64,000 nucleotides of DNA from Alicyclobacillus sp. ALC3 (GCF_028751195.1 NZ_CP066785.1:1-64000); one strand, 5' to 3'. Positions 15,645-23,592 are shown, counted from the first letter of the stretch. Made by a program: numbers and translations. The notes: generated by a model from the letters alone, not told the origin.

Positions 15645-15824
15645 TCACACTGCTGAAGAATCTTCAACAACCTGATACTCGTTCACCACGTGTGTGTACT
15701 CGTATCCATGAGTGCAATGTTCGCAGTGGACTCTGCAAACCGTTTCTCCAGCAGGAATGTTGAGATGGTTGATCTTCCCGCATTTCGGACATTCTGAGTC
15801 AATTTCCCAGTGGGTGTGTTTCAT
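15645..15824 (-). CDS. Small zinc-binding protein (59 aa)
   Basis: MKHTHWEIDSECPKCGKINHLNI start, CPKC and CEHC knuckles separated by about 20 residues, giving a zinc ribbon. GGAGAG 5 nt before ATG 15824. Member of a minus-strand group 17.5-15.6 kb. Function unknown. Confidence 0.6.
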   Translation of the reverse strand: MKHTHWEIDSECPKCGKINHLNIPAGETVCRVHCEHCTHGYEYTHVVNEYQVVEDSSAV

Positions 15825-15849
15825 ACTCACTCTCCTATGCCTGCCATTT

Positions 15850-16059
15850 TTACAGCGAACGGCTCGCCGCTATTTTGCGATACATCGCAATCACTGCCGG
15901 GTTCTCCCTTTCCCATTCTACGCTCCGCACGGCAGGGATACGATACTTCTGTTCCATCTGCATCATGAGGTTACTCAGTGCGCGCTCCCGTGCTTCCCCG
16001 ACTGGTGAACGTATGATCTGTTCGTAGTCTTCGTTGAATTGCGCCAAGTTGCTGCTCAT
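15850..16059 (-). CDS. Hypothetical plasmid protein (69 aa)
   Basis: Short helical protein (EARERALSNLMMQMEQKY) with a strong AAGGAGG site before ATG 16059. No known family. Confidence 0.6.
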   Translation of the reverse strand: MSSNLAQFNEDYEQIIRSPVGEARERALSNLMMQMEQKYRIPAVRSVEWERENPAVIAMYRKIAASRSL

Positions 16060-16074
16060 ATGAGGAAGCCTCCT

Positions 16075-16326
16075 TCACCGCTCCACCCAGACGCGATACA
16101 ACCGTCCGTCTTCATCCACGCCTTGCTCGGCATGCACCTGCCAGTGCTCTGAATTTGTAAGAGTGCACAGGTTGAATGCGATCACCGCGGCCAAAACCGG
16201 ATTCCGAGCCTTGTACCCATCATACTGCTCGTCGGTGATTTCGGCTGCAACTTCGCCAGCCAACGTCTCTATGTCGGCGGCCGCCAGTAGTGTGCTGTCC
16301 GACCCAGTCCAGCCCAAATCCCCCAT
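16075..16326 (-). CDS. Hypothetical plasmid protein (about 83 aa)
   Basis: Soluble acidic protein (MGDLGWTGSDSTLLAAADIETLAGEV). The start is uncertain: ATG 16326 or GTG 16335, both weakly supported; a longer frame overlaps the upstream gene by 79 bp and is less likely. No motif recognised. Confidence 0.5.
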   Translation of the reverse strand: MGDLGWTGSDSTLLAAADIETLAGEVAAEITDEQYDGYKARNPVLAAVIAFNLCTLTNSEHWQVHAEQGVDEDGRLYRVWVER

Positions 16327-16352
16327 GTGATTCACCAGCCTTGTGTGTGGTA

Positions 16353-17492
16353 TCAATTTAGTCCACGCTTTTGAATGACTTCGCTTATCAACTTCAACTG
16401 TTCCTGCAACTCCGGCATGCTGAGTGTCCACTCGATTGTGATACCAGAGCGAATTGATGTCTCCATACGTTCCTTCAGTTGCAACAGAGCAGGCATGGAC
16501 ATGTTCATGTATCGCCGCTTGTGTTCCTCGATTTTGTCCGCTACACGCTGCTTAGACTGATTCACGCGCTGCTGGGTGTGCGTGGTTGTCTCGATGAGCC
16601 ACGGCACAGCTGAGCGTACAAGGCGTTCTGCGCTTGCAAACGTGCGATGGGCACCACGGCCTGATGAGCGAAAGGGGCATACGTATGGACGCTGCCCGGA
16701 CCCACCTTTTAGCCTTGTATGCTCGTCTTGTGTGTTTCGGAACAAGCCTCGGATGAAACTGTCGTGGGCTGCCTGTAAAACATCTTGGTTGGCCTCAATC
16801 AATGCGCTCTCTTCGGTCCACATTGCTTCAACTTGGACTCTCGTCAACTCTTGTGTTCCATGTGGCACAAGAACAGTCTCAGATGTGTGCGTGTCGTAAT
16901 CCTGCGTAGGTTTGAACTTGTTACGTTCCATTTCCTCTGCGTACCCAAGCGCTGCAAGCCGTCTCAGAACGGGCAGCGTCCGGCTTGATGCTGACTTGTT
17001 GGGGTACCCCATTCTCCGACCGAGAGACAACACAGTAACCCATCTGTCAGCCTCGCATTCCCGTCTGAGCGCCGACAACACCGCCTGTTGATTGGCGGTT
17101 AAGCCTTGAACGTCGTCAACGTGTGTAGACTCCATTGGGGGCACGTTTGTGTCCGCGACTTCCGTATCCTCCTCCAGTTCGATGAGCCCGGACGGGTGTC
17201 GCATTGCCAATTGTCCCCGCAGTTCTTCGACCAAGGCATACAGTCTTGTGTTCTCGCTACGCAGAGTGTCCAGTTCCGCACGTAGCGCTGCAACCGCTTC
17301 TTGTGAGTCGTCTTGTGCATCCTCACCAGGCGTATTCTTGCCGAAGTATCGGCTCACACGGCGTCCATCTACCGTCTTCGTGCCGTAGTAGTAAGGCCCA
17401 TGCCCGCGGCCTTCTGCGCACACCTTGCAGCCAGCTTTGCCACACTTGCGATACTGCGCGACGATACTCCATCCGTCTTGCTGGATTGCCAC
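16353..17492 (-). CDS. DUF6788-type zinc and coiled-coil protein with winged-helix-like middle
   Basis: About 379 residues. The N-terminus has CGKAGCKVCAEGRGHGPYYYG, a small cysteine motif followed by a YYG element as in DUF6788-type plasmid proteins. A coiled coil (about 65-95: AALRAELDTLRSENTRLYALVEEL), a probable helix-turn-helix (about 130-190), and a second coiled coil near the C-terminus follow. GTG 17492 has AAGG 7 nt upstream. A 10-bp inverted repeat brackets the promoter, suggesting autoregulation. Confidence 0.65.
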   Translation of the reverse strand: MAIQQDGWSIVAQYRKCGKAGCKVCAEGRGHGPYYYGTKTVDGRRVSRYFGKNTPGEDAQDDSQEAVAALRAELDTLRSENTRLYALVEELRGQLAMRHPSGLIELEEDTEVADTNVPPMESTHVDDVQGLTANQQAVLSALRRECEADRWVTVLSLGRRMGYPNKSASSRTLPVLRRLAALGYAEEMERNKFKPTQDYDTHTSETVLVPHGTQELTRVQVEAMWTEESALIEANQDVLQAAHDSFIRGLFRNTQDEHTRLKGGSGQRPYVCPFRSSGRGAHRTFASAERLVRSAVPWLIETTTHTQQRVNQSKQRVADKIEEHKRRYMNMSMPALLQLKERMETSIRSGITIEWTLSMPELQEQLKLISEVIQKRGLN

Positions 17493-17514
17493 GGCCACAC
17501 CTTCTTGTGTGCGT

Positions 17515-17558
17515 CTTGTATGTTATAAGTATAGGCAACTCACACCAGAACATACAAG
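17515..17558 (-). promoter_or_regulatory. Inverted-repeat operator around a promoter
   Basis: CTTGTATGTT (17515-17524) and AACATACAAG (17549-17558) are perfect inverted repeats 24 bp apart. TATACT lies between them on the minus strand, just upstream of the gene at 17492. Confidence 0.6.
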
Positions 17559-17574
17559 GCCACCAAAACAAAAA

Positions 17575-17593
17575 GCCCCCGCATCAGCGAGGG
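17575..17593 (-). terminator. Terminator of the 19.7-17.6 kb operon
   Basis: CCCTCGCTGATGCGGGGGC hairpin then TTTTTGTTTT on the minus strand. It overlaps the stop codon of the gene ending at 17584. Confidence 0.8.
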
Positions 17594-18225
17594 TGACGCC
17601 ACACTTTGTGCGTCACAATCAGATGCACGTGCGACTTGCTGATGCCGTACATCTGTGCCAACTGTGGCTGTGTGAATTCGTGCGTATCATACAATCGCCT
17701 GATTTCCTCCGCCGCATCATACGTCAACCGCTTGCGTGACTTTGCGATGGTCTCGGCCGACTTCTCACGCCCTCGTGCCGCGTCGCCAATCTTGCGCCTT
17801 GTCTCGTCGCTGACAGAGTGCTGACGCTGGCCTAGGGACGTTGCCAACTTAAAGGCGTCGTCCTTGGGTCCGGCGTCGCGGATGTCCTCCAGGTGCTCCT
17901 TTGCCGCGTCGGACTGGTGCCAACCACGAGAGATGGCACTCCGCTCACGCTCCGACCGCTTGCGACCCGTGCGTGTGGCAGCCGCTTTGCGCCATGCGTC
18001 CGGTGTGCGACCGTTCTGGCGGTTGCGTGCGTTGATTGCCTTTTGCTTCGCAACGATGGGGGCTGGATCAATTCCTGCCGCCTCCACAGCCGCGTACCAG
18101 TCGCCAAACAGGTCTCGTGCATACTGCCACACGCGTCGATTGCGGTCATGGGCATACTTCGAGGACGGTACATGACCGTCCTCTACCCACTTCCGGATGG
18201 TGTCAATGATGCGTTGGCGGTCCAA
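17584..18225 (-). CDS. DNA-binding protein with NUMOD-like and C-terminal HTH segments
   Basis: 213 residues, strongly basic. RRKIGDAARGREKSAETIAKSRKR resembles the NUMOD3 DNA-binding module of homing endonucleases, and FTQPQLAQMYGISKSHVHLIVTHKVW is a classic helix-turn-helix. No nuclease domain is visible, so it may be a remnant of a homing endonuclease or a true regulator. The TTG start at 18225 follows the previous stop directly, with GGAGG 8 nt before it. Confidence 0.65.
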   Translation of the reverse strand: MDRQRIIDTIRKWVEDGHVPSSKYAHDRNRRVWQYARDLFGDWYAAVEAAGIDPAPIVAKQKAINARNRQNGRTPDAWRKAAATRTGRKRSERERSAISRGWHQSDAAKEHLEDIRDAGPKDDAFKLATSLGQRQHSVSDETRRKIGDAARGREKSAETIAKSRKRLTYDAAEEIRRLYDTHEFTQPQLAQMYGISKSHVHLIVTHKVWRHPR

Positions 18226-18507
18226 TCACACAACCTCCCACGCGAACCCACCATACTTTTGCTCATAGACGGTGCCGACCGGCATGTAGTACAACGCCAT
18301 ATCACCGTCAGTGGTGTCGTCGATGAGACCCGGACGACCGGCGTAATACCCAACGCCATAGTCCGTATCGGCTTTCGCGTGCCCGATGATTTGCAAATGG
18401 TCGGAGTGACCGAACAAAACTTCATCCGGGCTACCAAGTTGCGTCAAATCAGATGCCTGCACTAACCCATCCGTTACCGCGTGATACACAAGCGCCTTCC
18501 ACTCCAT
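18226..18507 (-). CDS. Hypothetical plasmid protein (93 aa)
   Basis: Starts MEWKALVYHAVTDG. Soluble, with aromatic-rich stretches (DTDYGVGYYAGRPG). GGAGGAAGG before ATG 18507 and direct junction with the HTH gene place it in the operon. No family recognised. Confidence 0.6.
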   Translation of the reverse strand: MEWKALVYHAVTDGLVQASDLTQLGSPDEVLFGHSDHLQIIGHAKADTDYGVGYYAGRPGLIDDTTDGDMALYYMPVGTVYEQKYGGFAWEVV

Positions 18508-18571
18508 CTTGCCTTCCTCCTTTGGCGGCACAGCCGCGTCTATGATTGCAAGGATGTGACTGTTGAGACTA

Positions 18572-18778
18572 CTACGCACGTCCTGTCGCCCGGTCGAACA
18601 ATTCCCATGCTGCGTCCCATGTTTGCTGAGAAATGGCCTCGACATCCAGCGTCGTCTCGTTGCGCATCCAATCCAGCACGGTTCCACTATCCTCTAAAAG
18701 TTCCTCGGACGGTGTACCTACCCACATTCCGAACACACGCACCAACTCACCCGACAAAACCTTCACTTCTTCCGTCAT
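18572..18778 (-). CDS. Hypothetical plasmid protein (68 aa)
   Basis: Helical acidic protein (MTEEVKVLSGELVRVFGMW). Start at ATG 18778 is tentative; an in-frame TTG at 18811 would overlap the preceding gene. No family recognised. Confidence 0.5.
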   Translation of the reverse strand: MTEEVKVLSGELVRVFGMWVGTPSEELLEDSGTVLDWMRNETTLDVEAISQQTWDAAWELFDRATGRA

Positions 18779-18791
18779 CCCAAACGCAGCC

Positions 18792-19226
18792 TTATAGAAA
18801 TTTCCCTGCAAAGTGTGCAGTCAGCAGGTCGATAATCAGCTTACTCGCATTCCCACCCTCCTGCGCCTTCTGCCACAAGTCATCCGGTATTCTCACCGTC
18901 CGTCGTGGTGTCTCACCTGCATCGAGGCTTCGCGCCTCGTCTTCTTCCTTCGGGATGGCGTCAGCGTGGTCGTTGGCGAGTAGCCAGTCAAACGCTTGCT
19001 GCTCGTCGATTGCGCTGTACGTGTCGAGCGTGCCCTCCCAGTTGCTCCAGGTGTGCAACACGTACTTGCCGCTGGCGGTGCGGTACACGACTTCATGCTC
19101 CCACTGCGACCCGGTTGCTACGCTAATCCAGTTGTTTCCGTTCCAGTTCGTGTCCTCGTCAAACCGTTCTGCGCGATCCGCGTCAAACCACGTGTTACTA
19201 CCGTCCGTCAATGCGATGCGTTTCAT
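18792..19226 (-). CDS. Hypothetical protein with C-terminal ribbon-helix-helix-like segment
   Basis: 144 residues. The N-terminal part (WFDADRAERFDEDT ... VLHTWSNWEGT) is an unknown domain; the end PRRTVRIPDDLWQKA...SKLIIDLLTAHF looks like a ribbon-helix-helix DNA-binding fold. AAAGGAG lies before ATG 19226. It could be a plasmid regulator. Confidence 0.6.
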   Translation of the reverse strand: MKRIALTDGSNTWFDADRAERFDEDTNWNGNNWISVATGSQWEHEVVYRTASGKYVLHTWSNWEGTLDTYSAIDEQQAFDWLLANDHADAIPKEEDEARSLDAGETPRRTVRIPDDLWQKAQEGGNASKLIIDLLTAHFAGKFL

Positions 19227-19260
19227 TTTTGTTTCTCCTTTGATTGGCTTTTTGAGATGC

Positions 19261-19413
19261 CTATTTATCCTCGTTTTGTAATCTTTCCGCCCATCCGGGG
19301 TGATTCACCTTGTATTCCTCTTCGGTTTCGGTGGGGATGGAAACTTCCTCGTCAGTTGCACCGTAAAACTCTTTCAAAAAGTTGTTTATTTCGTCCTCGT
19401 ATTGTTTCTGCAC
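19261..19413 (-). CDS. Small acidic protein (50 aa)
   Basis: GTG 19413 to TAG 19261 encodes MQKQYEDEINNFLKEFYGAT and ends HPGWAERLQNEDK. AAAGGGTGAAGG provides a ribosome site. It fits exactly between its neighbours in the operon. Function unknown. Confidence 0.55.
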   Translation of the reverse strand: MQKQYEDEINNFLKEFYGATDEEVSIPTETEEEYKVNHPGWAERLQNEDK

Positions 19414-19439
19414 ACCCTTCACCCTTTCGGTTTTTTAGA

Positions 19440-19667
19440 CTAAAGCGTCACAGCACCGGCGACTGTCTCTACACCGTTTTCAATGACATGGCGTTCTATC
19501 GTCTTGGCGTTCCACTGGTGCACAAGAGCCATACACGCTTCTTTCGCACGGGCGTTCGAGGTGATGTTTCCTTGATAGTCCATGTGACGCAACACTTTTC
19601 CATTGTCGTCGGCGTATACGTTGTAGACCATCTTATCTCTGTCCATTACGATAACGACTTTCACCAT
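19440..19667 (-). CDS. Hypothetical protein (75 aa), first gene of the operon
   Basis: Starts MVKVVIVMDRDKMVYNVYADD at ATG 19667, with GGGAG 8 nt upstream; a longer frame to 19706 would overlap the promoter. Small alpha/beta protein, family not recognised. Confidence 0.55.
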   Translation of the reverse strand: MVKVVIVMDRDKMVYNVYADDNGKVLRHMDYQGNITSNARAKEACMALVHQWNAKTIERHVIENGVETVAGAVTL

Positions 19668-19704
19668 CCCAACCGCTCCCTTTCGTGTTCCTTTTGATGT
19701 ATTC

Positions 19705-19733
19705 ATCTTAACACTGTCATGACAGTACGTAAA
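19705..19733 (-). promoter_or_regulatory. Promoter with palindromic operator in its spacer
   Basis: On the minus strand TTTACG (19733-19728) and TAAGAT (19710-19705) are 17 bp apart, and the spacer contains the perfect palindrome ACTGTCATGACAGT (19713-19726). A second inverted repeat, TACGTAAATT/AATTTACGTA (19726-19735, 19760-19769), flanks it upstream. Strong candidate for a repressor-controlled promoter. Confidence 0.6.
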
Positions 19734-19773
19734 TTGTCTTGACGATGATTTTAGAAAGAAATTTACGTAAACA

Positions 19774-19800
19774 AAAAGCCCCCGGTGGTCAGAGGCTTCT
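19774..19800 (-). terminator. Terminator of the HU gene
   Basis: Minus-strand hairpin AGCCTC...GGGGGCT followed by TTTTTG about 95 bp after the HU stop codon. Confidence 0.6.
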
Positions 19801-19893
19801 CTTTACGCCACGCACAAGTACGACACACAGTCCGTTCACCCTTCTGCCCGAGCGATCAACAGGACCACTCCGGCACAGGGGCGAACCCCTGAG

Positions 19894-20169
19894 TCAGCCT
19901 CGTACCGCTTCTTTCAGCGCATTACCAGCCTTGAACGCTGCAACCACCGTCGCAGGGAGAACAACCGCCTCACCCGTCTGTGGATTGCGTCCTGTACGCT
20001 CTGCCCGAGGGCGGGTCTCAAATGTGCCGAAGCCGGCAACCTGGACCTTCTCCTTGCCAGCGAGGGCTTCCTCAATCGCGCCGAAAACGCTGTTCACCGC
20101 CGCTTCCGCCTGTTTCTGCGTCAGTCCTGCGCCTTCCGCAACCTTGCTGGCTAACTGAGACTTGTTCAT
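19894..20169 (-). CDS. hup: HU-family DNA-binding protein
   Basis: 91 residues covering the complete HU/IHF fold: MNKSQLASKVAEGAGLTQKQAE at the start, GFGTFETRPRAERTGRNPQTGE for the DNA-bending arm with its conserved proline loop, and a final helix. HU dimers bend and compact DNA and often help plasmid replication or recombination. Strong GGGAGG before the ATG. Plasmid-borne HU can reduce the burden of extra DNA on the host (known for HU/H-NS type 'stealth' proteins; inferred here). Confidence 0.95.
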   Translation of the reverse strand: MNKSQLASKVAEGAGLTQKQAEAAVNSVFGAIEEALAGKEKVQVAGFGTFETRPRAERTGRNPQTGEAVVLPATVVAAFKAGNALKEAVRG

Positions 20170-20254
20170 TCAACTACCTCCCAAGTTTTTGATACAACTC
20201 TACTTTAGCATGAGGCATCCGCTTAGATTAGCGATTTCCAGTGCTACTTCGCCC

Positions 20255-22381
20255 TTACGCTTCCTGCAACGCCCTCACAAACCTCGATATGGCCCGTTGC
20301 TTGTCACCGTACTTGTTTGCCGCAAGGAGATACAGATTCTGCTTTGCACGCGTAATTGCCACGTATGCCAGGCGCGTCTCTTCCCGGATTGCTTCCTTGG
20401 TCGTCGACTTGTTGTGAGGCAGCAACCCTTCTGCCAGTCCAGCGACGAACACATTCTCATACTCGAGTCCTTTGCTCCGGTGGATTGTAAGCAGCTGTAC
20501 TGCATCCTTCTTCGGTTTTTTGCTCTGCTCGATGATCCACTCGACATACCGCAGAAACTCTGGACCCGTCCGGTACCTGGACGCTGATGTGATGAGTGAG
20601 TCAACCCACTTGATAGGGTCGTCCTCATCCTGTTCCCGAATCAGACCTTTTTGGGAGCTCACCAGCCACTCAATGGCTTTGGCAGGCTCTACAATCTGTT
20701 TTAGACGTTGGACGCATTGGACAAACCCTTGACACTTCGGATGTTGCGCGACCGCGTTCCAGCCGGCCTGCTGCATCTCTTTGACCACGGCGATTGGAAT
20801 GAACCGTCGTGGCCGATTGAGTAGATGCCCCCAGACGGACGCGTCTGATGTGTCCTGGGTCGTGCGCAGGTAGTCCAGTATCACCTTCACGTCTCTGTTC
20901 TCGTAAAAGTGCACATCACCGACCACGTGGTTGGGAATCTTCAGCTCTGCGAGCGCTTCTTCATACACCCGGGACTGAATGTTGGTCCGGTACAAGATGG
21001 CGTACTCACTCCACGGCACGTCCGGATTCCGCTTGTGCAAGTCCGCAATCTCGCTTGCCACAAACTTTGCCTCTTCAATGTCCGTTTGAACCGTGACCAC
21101 CTGCGTCACCGCGTCGGCGGACATTTCCCGATTGGCGACGACCTTCTTGCTCACTTGGTGACCACGGTTCAGGTCGATGATGCGATTCCCCAACTCCACA
21201 ATGAGGTCATGAGACCGATAGTTCGTCGTCAAGAACACCTTTTTCGCCTGGGGAAACTGTTTGACGAATTGACCCATCAACTCAGGCTTGCTGCCTCTGA
21301 AGGAGTATATCGCTTGCCAGTCGTCTCCGATTGCACACAGGTTGTTCGTCCTCTGGACCACCTGCAGGATGAACATCCACTGGGCCATGTTCGTATCCTG
21401 AAATTCGTCGACGAGGACGTAGTCCCACCGATTCTGCCAACGCTTTGCAAATTCCCGATCGCTGCGAAACAATTCAATCGCCTGCAGCAAAAGGTCTTCA
21501 AAGTCTATCTGCTGACGGTCTGTCTTGATGGCCTCATATGCCGCGTAGACTTGCCCAAGTTTCCCTTCCACCTGGCTTGGCCACAATCCATCCGCCTTTG
21601 CTTTGAAGACCGCCGTGATGGCATCGGCCGGCTTCATGATGCCCCCTACTGCGTGGGGATTGTATTGGCTCGGTTCCTCCAATGCCTGTTCGACAAGCCA
21701 GGATGGTTCGGCCACAACCCTCCACCCGTCACCCAAGTGCGGCAACACCATTCGGTACGCCACGGAGTGGATCGTGCCAATCGTGACTTCTTTACCGGAG
21801 TCCCCTGCCACCCCAATTAAACGAGTCTTCATTTCGCTTGCTGCCTTCTTGGTGAACGTACAAGCCAGAATACGCCGTGCAGGGACACCGCTGTCCATCA
21901 GGAACTTAATCCGTTGAATGAGCATGGCTGTCTTGCCCGAACCAGCTGCCGCGATCACGATACAGGGTCCGTCCTTGTGCGTTGCCGCTTCACGTTGTGC
22001 GTCGTTGAGTTCGCCTAAGCTCGGCACAAATGGTGTCCCCCGCTTCCTTCCGCCCACCTCGCCACCCTGGCTATCGCTCGCCGGTTGCACGAGAGGTTGT
22101 TTGCGTACGCTCTGGTAGGCCGGTCTCATGTGATGGCGCGGGCAATCCCGCGCATGTTCGTGGTATGGGTTGGTGACGACCGCATACGTCGGAGGGCGAA
22201 TCCGGATGCGTCGCATATGCATGGGAACAGGGCGCTCAGGTCTGCAAGTGCACAACAGTACCGCGCCAACTTCATAGAGCTCGTGGAGCAACGTTTGAAC
22301 CTGCTCCCCACCAGTCGCCAACTCCTCATATGACAGGTGGTGCCTACGACCTCGGTGAACCACTTCAACCTGCAGACCCAT
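20255..22381 (-). CDS. UvrD/PcrA-family helicase with extra N-terminal Cys/His domain
   Basis: 708 residues. UvrD motifs are complete: AAAGSGKTAML near residue 150, TFTKKAASEMKTR, DFEDLLLQA, VDEFQDTN, DWQAIYSFRGS, TTNYRS, and TIHRSKGLEYENVFVAG. It should unwind DNA 3' to 5' using ATP. The first 110 residues are unusual: CTCRPERPVPMHMRR...HEHARDCPRHH, a CxC...H...C arrangement like the start of DUF1173 proteins, perhaps a zinc DNA-binding module. ATG 22381 has GGGAGG 8 nt upstream and follows a TGGCG-type promoter. Confidence 0.88.
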   Translation of the reverse strand: MGLQVEVVHRGRRHHLSYEELATGGEQVQTLLHELYEVGAVLLCTCRPERPVPMHMRRIRIRPPTYAVVTNPYHEHARDCPRHHMRPAYQSVRKQPLVQPASDSQGGEVGGRKRGTPFVPSLGELNDAQREAATHKDGPCIVIAAAGSGKTAMLIQRIKFLMDSGVPARRILACTFTKKAASEMKTRLIGVAGDSGKEVTIGTIHSVAYRMVLPHLGDGWRVVAEPSWLVEQALEEPSQYNPHAVGGIMKPADAITAVFKAKADGLWPSQVEGKLGQVYAAYEAIKTDRQQIDFEDLLLQAIELFRSDREFAKRWQNRWDYVLVDEFQDTNMAQWMFILQVVQRTNNLCAIGDDWQAIYSFRGSKPELMGQFVKQFPQAKKVFLTTNYRSHDLIVELGNRIIDLNRGHQVSKKVVANREMSADAVTQVVTVQTDIEEAKFVASEIADLHKRNPDVPWSEYAILYRTNIQSRVYEEALAELKIPNHVVGDVHFYENRDVKVILDYLRTTQDTSDASVWGHLLNRPRRFIPIAVVKEMQQAGWNAVAQHPKCQGFVQCVQRLKQIVEPAKAIEWLVSSQKGLIREQDEDDPIKWVDSLITSASRYRTGPEFLRYVEWIIEQSKKPKKDAVQLLTIHRSKGLEYENVFVAGLAEGLLPHNKSTTKEAIREETRLAYVAITRAKQNLYLLAANKYGDKQRAISRFVRALQEA

Positions 22382-22413
22382 CTGCATACCCTCCCGTCCC
22401 ACCATTTACACCT

Positions 22414-22457
22414 ATACTAACTCCGATCGCACAGGATATCACGCCAAAATGTCGCCA
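22414..22457 (-). promoter_or_regulatory. TGGCG-type backbone promoter, copy e (UvrD-like helicase)
   Basis: TGGCG-N6-TGGCG at 22457-22442 and -10 box TAGTAT at 22419-22414, again 22 nt apart. The G after the second TGGCG is replaced by T. Confidence 0.7.
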
Positions 22458-22504
22458 CTTTGTATGGTCACTCAAAACGTTGACGTATAATTGCGCTATG
22501 TTAA

Positions 22505-22646
22505 ACTAAACATGAAAAGAGAGCCGAGGTTGCACCCTCGACTCCCGGGCACCAACGCCTTGGGCGTTGTCCCTGCCCTTCAAATGTCTGATGAGCAAGT
22601 AAACCGTCCCACTGGCGCGAACCTATTGGGGGCGGTTTACTTGCGT
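22505..22646 (+). ncRNA. Structured RNA opposite a holin-like toxin remnant (possible antitoxin RNA)
   Basis: Three successive hairpins are predicted on the plus strand: GAGCCGAGG...CCTCGACTC, GGGCACCAACGCC...GGGCGTTGTCCC, and AAGTAAACCG...CGGTTTACTT. The last overlaps the 3' end of the toxin gene on the other strand. The arrangement and the style of the sequence match type I loci linked to 'putative holin-like toxin' genes in Bacillales. Expression is not shown. Confidence 0.5.
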
Positions 22647-22742
22647 CTTGTGGCAAGAATAACCACGGCTACAATGAGACAGCAGTGCCACGACGAACGC
22701 GGCAAACTCAATCATCAGACTGAGCGCGCTGGATACACTCAT
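22637..22742 (-). pseudogene. Putative holin-like type I toxin, frameshifted
   Basis: ATG 22742 begins MSVSSALSLMIEFAAFVVALL, typical of short holin-like toxins, and a GGGAGGGGGTGAGG site precedes it. After CTGCTG the frame runs off into SHCSRGYS; removing one T restores LIVAVVILATRRK and a TAA at 22637. The usual family length and ending appear only in the shifted frame, so one base has been inserted. The toxin is probably inactive, while its presumed antisense RNA is retained. Confidence 0.65.
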
Positions 22743-22818
22743 TCGGCCTCACCCCCTCCCACAACACAGTTGCGGCAGGGAGCGACCCCCAAGGTAGGTG
22801 CTTGATCTAGTCTACCAT

Positions 22819-23181
22819 CTACTTGGGGAGTGCGTTGAGTTGTGCGAGAAACGATTCCTTCCCGCGTCTTTCGCTCACGTCCCATTCCACGTAGTGGATC
22901 AAACCCTCACGTTCGTATGTGCGATAGATGGTGCGCTTGATCTCCTTGTGTTCGTCGTACGCCGGGTCTCCGGTTCGTCCATACACTTCCACGATGACCG
23001 GAAGTTTGTGTCCGCGTAGAACAAAATCCGGACGCAATCCATCAAGTTCCTCCATGACGCGAAGTGGTTCCTCCACTGTCCAATTCCAATGGCAATCATC
23101 ATCAGCCCGGAAAGGATCTGCAGCCAGCCTGTCATTCGACACTCCCCCCAATCCAGCTAACATCCCAGTTTGCCGAGGCAA
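22819..23181 (-). CDS. DUF1173-like C-terminal fragment behind a fluoride riboswitch
   Basis: 120 residues: LDGLRPDFVLRGHKLPVIVEVYGRTGDPAYDEHKEIKRTIY resembles the C-terminal nuclease-like part of DUF1173 proteins. The matching N-terminal part seems fused to the UvrD-like helicase next door. The start is unclear; GTG codons near 23137 are options. A complete fluoride riboswitch and terminator end about 28 bp upstream of this frame, which looks like a recombination junction rather than a natural regulation unit. Confidence 0.5.
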   Translation of the reverse strand: MPRQTGMLAGLGGVSNDRLAADPFRADDDCHWNWTVEEPLRVMEELDGLRPDFVLRGHKLPVIVEVYGRTGDPAYDEHKEIKRTIYRTYEREGLIHYVEWDVSERRGKESFLAQLNALPK

Positions 23182-23208
23182 ATCGAATCTGGAACTGGTC
23201 CACTATTG

Positions 23209-23282
23209 AAAAAGCCCCTGCGATCGCCTGATCACAGGGGCCATTATCCTCACGGATGTTCTAGTGAGCTCCATCACCATAG
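23209..23282 (-). promoter_or_regulatory. Fluoride riboswitch 1 (no obvious own gene)
   Basis: Minus strand GGTGATGGAGCTCACT, then AACATCC...GGATAATGGCCCCT, the crcB-motif core, followed by a GCCCCTG hairpin and TTTTTC. The element is intact but leads only into the DUF1173-like fragment. Confidence 0.8.
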
Positions 23283-23592
23283 AGTTTTTCTACATCGTAC
23301 GAGCGTTTGAAAGACAAGGACACGGCTGTTGTCCCACAGGCCTATAGTTGGCGATCCTACTGGAATGAGACTGAGGCCATGAACGGATCGCATCTAATTG
23401 CACTGGCGTGCAGCCAAGGTTCTGTGTAACATATGACATCTCGATCCCAATGTTATCGAATTTCAACGCATTCTCTACAACAATCAAAGACGAGCGGGGT
23501 CAGGTTCTAAACCATTAAGCCCTGATTTCGTAGACGTCAACGAGAATGAGCAAGTCCAGGAAAGTGACGGCTATTGCCAAGTAACCGTACAG
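23283..23592. other. Intergenic stretch, no gene seen
   Basis: About 310 bp between riboswitch 1 and the DUF190 gene. It should hold the riboswitch promoter; no clear -35/-10 pair was found and the 65-codon frame inside it has no ribosome site. Confidence 0.5.

Noticed and set aside
18226-18687. Longer version of the 93-aa gene
   Set aside because: The upstream extension lacks a ribosome site, whereas ATG 18507 has a strong one.
23290-23487. 65-codon minus-strand frame between riboswitch 1 and DUF190
   Set aside because: No ribosome site and no recognisable features; it would overlap the riboswitch promoter region.
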